From an uncultured Oscillospiraceae bacterium (GTDB lineage: Bacteria; Bacillota; Clostridia; Oscillospirales; Ruminococcaceae): a DNA stretch of 36,083 nucleotides. Location: the NCBI GenBank assembly GCA_934486875.1, contig CAKSPU010000026.1, positions 1 through 36,083 on the forward strand. The letters run 5' to 3'. Every line of letters begins with the position of its first letter. Within the stretch, counting starts at the first letter, position 1. Below are positions 32,617 through 36,083 of this stretch, piece after piece. The notes beneath the pieces were generated by a model. The model was not told where the DNA came from. It made no database searches and saw only the letters and a list, made by a program, of their open reading frames with translations. A program made the translations under genes and the position numbers.

Positions 32617-32709
32617 ATGAAAATGGTAGTGGTGAAGAGCCCGAAGCTTCTTGCAGGTCTTTTCAGGATTATTTTCAGGATAAAAAAGGAAGCTGTTGAC
32701 ACGGAATAA
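32617..32709 (+). CDS. spoVM: Stage V sporulation protein M (SpoVM), 30 residues
   Basis: A 30-codon ORF begins at ATG 32617 behind a strong GGAGGTG site. Its product starts MKMVVVKSPKLLAGLFRIIF and ends in a charged tail. It fits the B. subtilis SpoVM pattern MK....K.PK.L.G..R, with Pro9 in the same place, and is slightly longer (30 against 26). SpoVM is an amphipathic helix that marks convex membrane and anchors SpoIVA during spore coat assembly. Its position after thiN is exactly that of Bacillus, which makes the call firm despite its size. It implies an endospore-forming lineage, though the cell need not sporulate now. Confidence 0.85.
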   Translation: MKMVVVKSPKLLAGLFRIIFRIKKEAVDTE

Positions 32710-32718
32710 TCTGCCCCG

Positions 32719-32755
32719 CCGCTTCATATGCATATATGAGGCGGTTATTATTTTT
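32719..32755 (+). terminator. Intrinsic terminator after spoVM
   Basis: CCGCTTCATAT pairs (one G-T) with ATATGAGGCGG over a GCAT loop, and TTATTATTTTT follows. It closes the rsgA-thiN-spoVM transcript. Confidence 0.8.
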
Positions 32756-32767
32756 GGGGGTGTGTGT

Positions 32768-33055
32768 ATGAAATGCACGTTTTCCGAGCTGAGGGAAAGG
32801 GAAGTCATAAGCACCGCAACGGGCGAACGGATAGGCTTTATTGATGACGTTGTAATCGACACGGAAAAGGGGAAGATACTCTCCCTTGTGATCTACGGCA
32901 GGTCACGTATGATGGGACTTATGGGCAGGGAGGATAATATCGTGATCCCCTGTTCGGATATCGAGAGGATAGGCACTGACACGGTTCTGGTTTCCACCGA
33001 CAGCGGCAAATTGTATAAGATGAACAAAAATGATGATGATAATTTGTTTGGATAA
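32768..33055 (+). CDS. YlmC/YmxH-family PRC-barrel protein
   Basis: This 95-residue single PRC-barrel protein begins MKCTFSELREREVIS..TGERIGFIDDVVIDTEKGKI and keeps IPCSDIERIGTDTVLV. YlmC/YmxH members are widespread in sporulating Firmicutes and linked to sporulation, without a defined activity. The open frame extends 24 codons upstream, but that part crosses the terminator; the ATG at 32768 has a GGGGGTG site. The acidic C-terminal tail is Asn/Asp-rich. Confidence 0.85.
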   Translation: MKCTFSELREREVISTATGERIGFIDDVVIDTEKGKILSLVIYGRSRMMGLMGREDNIVIPCSDIERIGTDTVLVSTDSGKLYKMNKNDDDNLFG

Positions 33056-33069
33056 GGACAAAATGCCTC

Positions 33070-33098
33070 TTGAAAAACGGGAAAATGTATGGTATAAT
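33070..33098 (+). promoter_or_regulatory. Promoter of rpsB-tsf
   Basis: TTGAAA, 17 bp, TATAAT with an extended TGG in front of the -10 box. Predicted start near 33105, giving a leader of about 112 nt. Confidence 0.85.
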
Positions 33099-33104
33099 AT
33101 TAAA

Positions 33105-33216
33105 GCAATTCGCACGTCGGAGTTTTCGGCGGTGGTGTTTCCGTTTTCGGGAATAAAAGCCGAGTTAAACACGGCGGAGGAAAAATTTATTTTTATTAAC
33201 CAGGAGGATTTTTAAA
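33105..33216 (+). promoter_or_regulatory. rpsB leader with possible regulatory RNA structure
   Basis: The leader can form TTTCCG-TTTT-CGGGAA (33138-33153), which competes with pairing of GTGTTT (33135-33140) to AAACAC (33167-33172). Another stem, TTCGGC (33125-33130) with GCCGAG (33159-33164), crosses it, so a pseudoknot is possible. Ribosomal-protein operons are often controlled through such leaders; the function here is inference. Confidence 0.35.
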
Positions 33217-33948
33217 ATGGGCGTAGTATCAATGAAGCAGCTTCTCGAAGCAGGCGTACACTTCGGTCACCAGACCAGAAGATGGAACCCCAAAATGGCA
33301 CCTTACATCTTTACTGAAAGAAACGGTATCTACATTATCGACCTTCAGAAGACTGTTAAGAAGCTCGATGAGGCTTATGCATTCATCAAGAGCGTTGCTG
33401 CAAACGGCGACAATGTTCTTTTCGTAGGCACAAAGAAGCAGGCTGGCGATTCCGTTAAGGAAGAGGCTCTCCGTGCAGGCGCTTACTATGTAAACGCAAG
33501 ATGGCTCGGCGGTATGATGACCAACTTCAAGACCATTCAGAGAAGAATCGCAAGACTTGAGCAGCTCCACACTATGCAGGAAGACGGCACATTCAACCTC
33601 CTTCCCAAGAAGGAAGTTGTTAAGCTTGAGCTCGAGATTGAAAAGCTCGAGAAGTACCTCGGCGGTATCAAGGATATGAAGAAGCTCCCCGGCGCACTTT
33701 TCATCGTTGACCCCCGCAAGGAAAAGATCGCTGTATCCGAGGCTAAGAAGCTCGGTATCCCCGTTGTTGCTATCGTAGATACAAACTGCGATCCCGACGA
33801 TGCTGATTACGTTATCCCCGGTAACGATGACGCTATCAGAGCTGTTAAGCTCATTGCAGGCGCAATGGCTGACGCTATCATCGAGGGCAGACAGGGCGAG
33901 CAGCAGTCTGCACAGGCTGAAGAGGCTTCCGAAGAAGCAGCTGAGTAA
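33217..33948 (+). CDS. rpsB: 30S ribosomal protein S2
   Basis: This 243-residue protein matches S2 from the start ([30 protein letters not shown]) to the family's [19 protein letters not shown] region near the C-terminus. It ends with a Glu/Ala-rich tail. An AGGAGGA site precedes ATG. Codon choice is strongly biased, as expected for a highly expressed gene. It forms the usual pair with tsf. Confidence 0.97.
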   Translation: MGVVSMKQLLEAGVHFGHQTRRWNPKMAPYIFTERNGIYIIDLQKTVKKLDEAYAFIKSVAANGDNVLFVGTKKQAGDSVKEEALRAGAYYVNARWLGGMMTNFKTIQRRIARLEQLHTMQEDGTFNLLPKKEVVKLELEIEKLEKYLGGIKDMKKLPGALFIVDPRKEKIAVSEAKKLGIPVVAIVDTNCDPDDADYVIPGNDDAIRAVKLIAGAMADAIIEGRQGEQQSAQAEEASEEAAE

Positions 33949-33988
33949 TTGTAACTTATAAATCTTACAGATTTCGGGCAGACTTTAT

Positions 33989-34017
33989 ATTAATAACGTC
34001 TGCCCAAATTTCGGTAT
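33989..34017 (+). terminator. Hairpin between rpsB and tsf (attenuator candidate)
   Basis: GGGCAGAC pairs with GTCTGCCC (8 bp) with a 14-nt loop, but no T-run follows. It is more likely a partial terminator or RNA stability element that adjusts tsf relative to rpsB than a full stop. Coordinates are approximate by a few bases. Confidence 0.45.
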
Positions 34018-34049
34018 AAACGGATATAATAATACAGGAGGAATTTAAA

Positions 34050-34973
34050 ATGGCAAAGGTTTCACCTTCCGAGATCAAGGAACTTATGAAAGCAACAGGA
34101 GTCGGTATGATGGACTGCAAGAAGGCTCTTGAAGAAGCTGACGGCGATACAGAAAAGGCAGTTACCATTCTCCGTGAAAAGGGACTTGCTACACAGGCTA
34201 AGAAGAGCGGCAGAGTTGCTGCTGAGGGTATCGTTACCTCTATCGTTGAGGGCAATGTAGGTGCTGTTGTTGAAGTTAACATCGAGACAGACTTCGCTGC
34301 AAACAATGACGAGTTCAAGGCTTTCGTTAACGCTGTTGCCAAGACTGTTATCGAGAAGAACCCTGCTGACATCGACGCTCTTAAGGCTGCTACTATCAGC
34401 GGCGGCGACAAGACTGTTGAAGAGGCTCTTCAGGATCTCTTCATCAAGATCAGAGAGAATATGGTTATCCGTCGTTTCAAGAGACTTGAGGGCGTTCTCG
34501 TTCCTTACGTTCACGGCGGCGGAAGCATCGGCGTAATGGTCAAGCTTGACACTGACCTCCCTGCTGACAAGGTATTTGAGACAGGTAAGGACTGCGCACT
34601 CCAGGTTGCAGCTATGAATCCTGCTTACCTCAACAGAGAGTCCGTTCCCGCAGAGGTTCTCGAGAACGAAAAGACTATCGTTATGGCTCAGATGGCTGAG
34701 GATCCCAAGATGGCTTCCAAGCCCGAGCAGGTTAGAGCTAAGATCGCTGAGGGCAAGGTTGGCAAGTACTACTCCGAGAACTGCCTCCTCGAGCAGGCTT
34801 TTGTTAAGGACGACAAGGTTACAGTTGGCAAGTACGTTGAGAACGCTGCTAAGGCTCTCGGCGGAAAGATCAGTGTTGTTGAGTATGTTCGCTTTGAAAG
34901 AGGCGAGGGCATCGAGAAGAAGGCTGATAACTTCGCTGAGGAAGTTGCAGCTATGGCCAAGGGCAACAACTGA
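34050..34973 (+). CDS. tsf: Elongation factor Ts
   Basis: This 307-residue nucleotide-exchange factor recycles EF-Tu. The N-terminal UBA-like module IKELMKATGVGMMDCKKALEEADGD..KAVTILREKG and the exchange motif VEVNIETDFAANNDEF are clear; the C-terminal part ends with VEYVRFERGEGIEKK. AGGAGGA is 9 nt before ATG. A strong terminator follows it. Confidence 0.97.
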   Translation: MAKVSPSEIKELMKATGVGMMDCKKALEEADGDTEKAVTILREKGLATQAKKSGRVAAEGIVTSIVEGNVGAVVEVNIETDFAANNDEFKAFVNAVAKTVIEKNPADIDALKAATISGGDKTVEEALQDLFIKIRENMVIRRFKRLEGVLVPYVHGGGSIGVMVKLDTDLPADKVFETGKDCALQVAAMNPAYLNRESVPAEVLENEKTIVMAQMAEDPKMASKPEQVRAKIAEGKVGKYYSENCLLEQAFVKDDKVTVGKYVENAAKALGGKISVVEYVRFERGEGIEKKADNFAEEVAAMAKGNN

Positions 34974-34992
34974 TTGCTGATTTAATAGTATT

Positions 34993-35029
34993 AGTTCCTC
35001 TCTGATAAATTCGGAGAGGAACTTTTTTT
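34993..35029 (+). terminator. Intrinsic terminator after tsf
   Basis: A 10-bp stem AGTTCCTCTC/GAGAGGAACT with an 11-nt loop is followed by seven T. Confidence 0.93.
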
Positions 35030-35415
35030 ATATCTTTACAGATTAATTTTAACTTGAAATTAGTTAAATTAAGTTAAAATAGAATTTAATTACAGGTATG
35101 TGTAAAATTATAAGGCTCTTATTTGTTCAAGATGCATAGAAATATTTGTCTGTTTGTCTTGATAAAGCAAGTCTGTTAGTCAAAAATCAGGCACGATAAC
35201 GTTTAAAAAGGGCTTTGCTGCGGCTTATAGGGTCGGTTTTGCTGCATTATGAGCTGAATTTGTGCATATGTAACAAAATTAAATGACTGTTAATGTCAAT
35301 ACTGATACTATTGACAAACGGGCGTAAATTTGGTATAGTTATTACATTGAACAGCACAGATAAAACGTGTGTTGAACCATTTTATCTTTATTATAATGAA
35401 AGGCGGTATTCCCCA
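35030..35415 (+). other. AT-rich non-coding region ahead of the GH130 gene
   Basis: No gene is seen. The stretch holds a 10-bp inverted repeat ATTTTAACTT/AAGTTAAAAT with a 15-bp spacer (35046-35080). A near-exact direct repeat GTCTGTT-T/A-GTC sits at 35148-35158 and 35171-35181, two copies of TTTGCTGC lie near 35215-35250, and the promoter and operator described separately close the region. It looks like an upstream control region. Confidence 0.55.
35294..35339 (+). promoter_or_regulatory. GH130 gene promoter with a palindromic operator on the -35 box
   Basis: TTGACA (35311-35316), 17 bp, then TATAGT (35334-35339) with an extended TGG. The inverted repeat TGTCAATA, 7 bp, TATTGACA (35294-35316) is perfect and ends in the -35 box, so a bound regulator would block polymerase. 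The leader contains a further AGATAAAA/TTTTATCT inverted repeat (35358-35387). Confidence 0.75.
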
Positions 35416-36083
35416 ATGAAAACAAAAATCGTAAACGGTGTATCAATGCCCAATATCCCTTGGATGGACAAGCCCGAGGGCTGCAAGGATATTGTATGGC
35501 GCTACAACGCTAACCCTATCATCAAGCGTGACCACATTATGGTCAAGAAGGCTAACGGCTACAGAGAGCCTTCAAACTCCATTTTCAACAGCTCTGTTGT
35601 TCCTTTTGTAAAGGGCGACTACAAGTTCGCAGGCGTATTCAGAGTTGATGACAGAGAGCGTAATATGGAGCTTCACGTTGGTTTCTCCAAGGACGGTATC
35701 AACTGGGATATCAACGAGGAGAGAATCCACTTTGAGTGCGACATTCCCGAGGTTGGTCAGTGGCAGTACGGCTACGATCCCAGAGTCTGCAAGCTCGAGG
35801 GTGAGGACAGATATATCGTTACCTGGTGCAACGCTTACGGTTGGAAGCCTACCATCGGTATCGCTATCACTGAGGACTTCGTAACCTTCAAGCAGCTTGA
35901 AAACTCCTACCTGCCTTTCAACAGAAACGGCGTTATGTTCCCCAGAAAGATCAACGGTATGTATATGATGATGAGCCGTCCTTCCGACAGCGGTCATACT
36001 CCTTTCGGCGATATGTTCATTTCTCAGTCTCCTGACCTCACATTCTGGGGCAAGCACAGACACGTAATGGGTCCCTCCAAGGG
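35416..36083 (+). CDS. GH130 mannoside phosphorylase, 5' part only
   Basis: This is the first 222 codons of a glycoside hydrolase family 130 phosphorylase; it runs off the right edge. It matches the GH130_1 type (4-O-beta-D-mannosyl-D-glucose phosphorylase): [40 protein letters not shown] with the likely catalytic Asp, [12 protein letters not shown] and [15 protein letters not shown]. The enzyme would cleave mannosyl-glucose with phosphate to save energy during mannan use, as described in Ruminococcus albus. The subgroup could also be a mannooligosaccharide phosphorylase; exact specificity needs the missing part. An AAAGGCGG site precedes ATG. Confidence 0.9.
   Translation, partial: MKTKIVNGVSMPNIPWMDKPEGCKDIVWRYNANPIIKRDHIMVKKANGYREPSNSIFNSSVVPFVKGDYKFAGVFRVDDRERNMELHVGFSKDGINWDINEERIHFECDIPEVGQWQYGYDPRVCKLEGEDRYIVTWCNAYGWKPTIGIAITEDFVTFKQLENSYLPFNRNGVMFPRKINGMYMMMSRPSDSGHTPFGDMFISQSPDLTFWGKHRHVMGPSK

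Noticed and set aside
34017..34049. TATAAT just before tsf as a promoter
   Set aside because: It is only about 16 bp ahead of the ribosome site and lacks a -35 box at 16-18 bp.

Overview
The window reads as chromosome from a low-to-mid-GC, endospore-lineage Firmicute, most likely class Clostridia, family Oscillospiraceae/Ruminococcaceae (a Ruminococcus-like, succinate-forming anaerobe). The reasons are the Bacillus/Clostridium-type yicC-remA-gmk-rpoZ-priA-def-fmt-rsmB-rlmN-prpC-prkC-rsgA-thiN-spoVM gene order, a recognisable spoVM, strong AGGAGG-type ribosome binding sites, oxygen-sensitive Hdr/Flx iron-sulfur enzymes, and a GH130 mannoside phosphorylase. The assignment is inference from gene content; no rRNA is present.

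Region 1 (1-10064, minus strand) is a reductive C4-dicarboxylate module. Transcribed right to left it holds a malate dehydrogenase on a lactate-dehydrogenase scaffold, fumarase C, HdrB, HdrC, HdrA, an MvhD/FlxD protein, two Flx iron-sulfur proteins, FlxA, then a FrdB-like iron-sulfur protein and the start of a FrdA-like flavoprotein cut by the window edge. From fumC on, the genes are tightly packed or overlapping, so they look like one roughly 9-kb operon. Together they would carry oxaloacetate to succinate, with an NADH-linked HdrABC-FlxABCD flavin-based electron-bifurcation complex placed to drive fumarate reduction. A Rex-like (NADH/NAD sensing) operator lies upstream of the dehydrogenase. 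This is the most interesting part of the window.

Region 2 (10065-13738, plus strand) holds a regulatory intergenic region and a TrkA-TrkH potassium-uptake operon ending in a small DUF1294 membrane protein. A 159-bp imperfect inverted repeat that looks like a MITE or a long hairpin follows (13738-13896), then a bidirectional terminator.

Region 3 (13939-18546, minus strand) holds an FtsX-type permease without an adjacent ATPase, and glutamine-dependent NAD synthetase starting at TTG.

Region 4 (18547-33055, plus strand) is the conserved housekeeping block: RNA decay (yicC), biofilm/matrix regulator (remA), guanylate kinase, RNA polymerase omega, primosome helicase, deformylase, formyltransferase, a membrane zinc protease, two rRNA-modifying enzymes, the PrpC/PrkC phosphatase-kinase pair, RsgA, thiamine pyrophosphokinase, SpoVM (30 residues) and a YlmC/YmxH PRC-barrel protein. 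Relative to B. subtilis, coaBC and rpe are absent and the zinc protease is added.

Region 5 (33056-36083, plus strand) holds rpsB and tsf with their own promoter and leader, a strong terminator, a 390-bp AT-rich non-coding stretch, and the start of a GH130 phosphorylase gene whose -35 box sits in a palindromic operator-like sequence.
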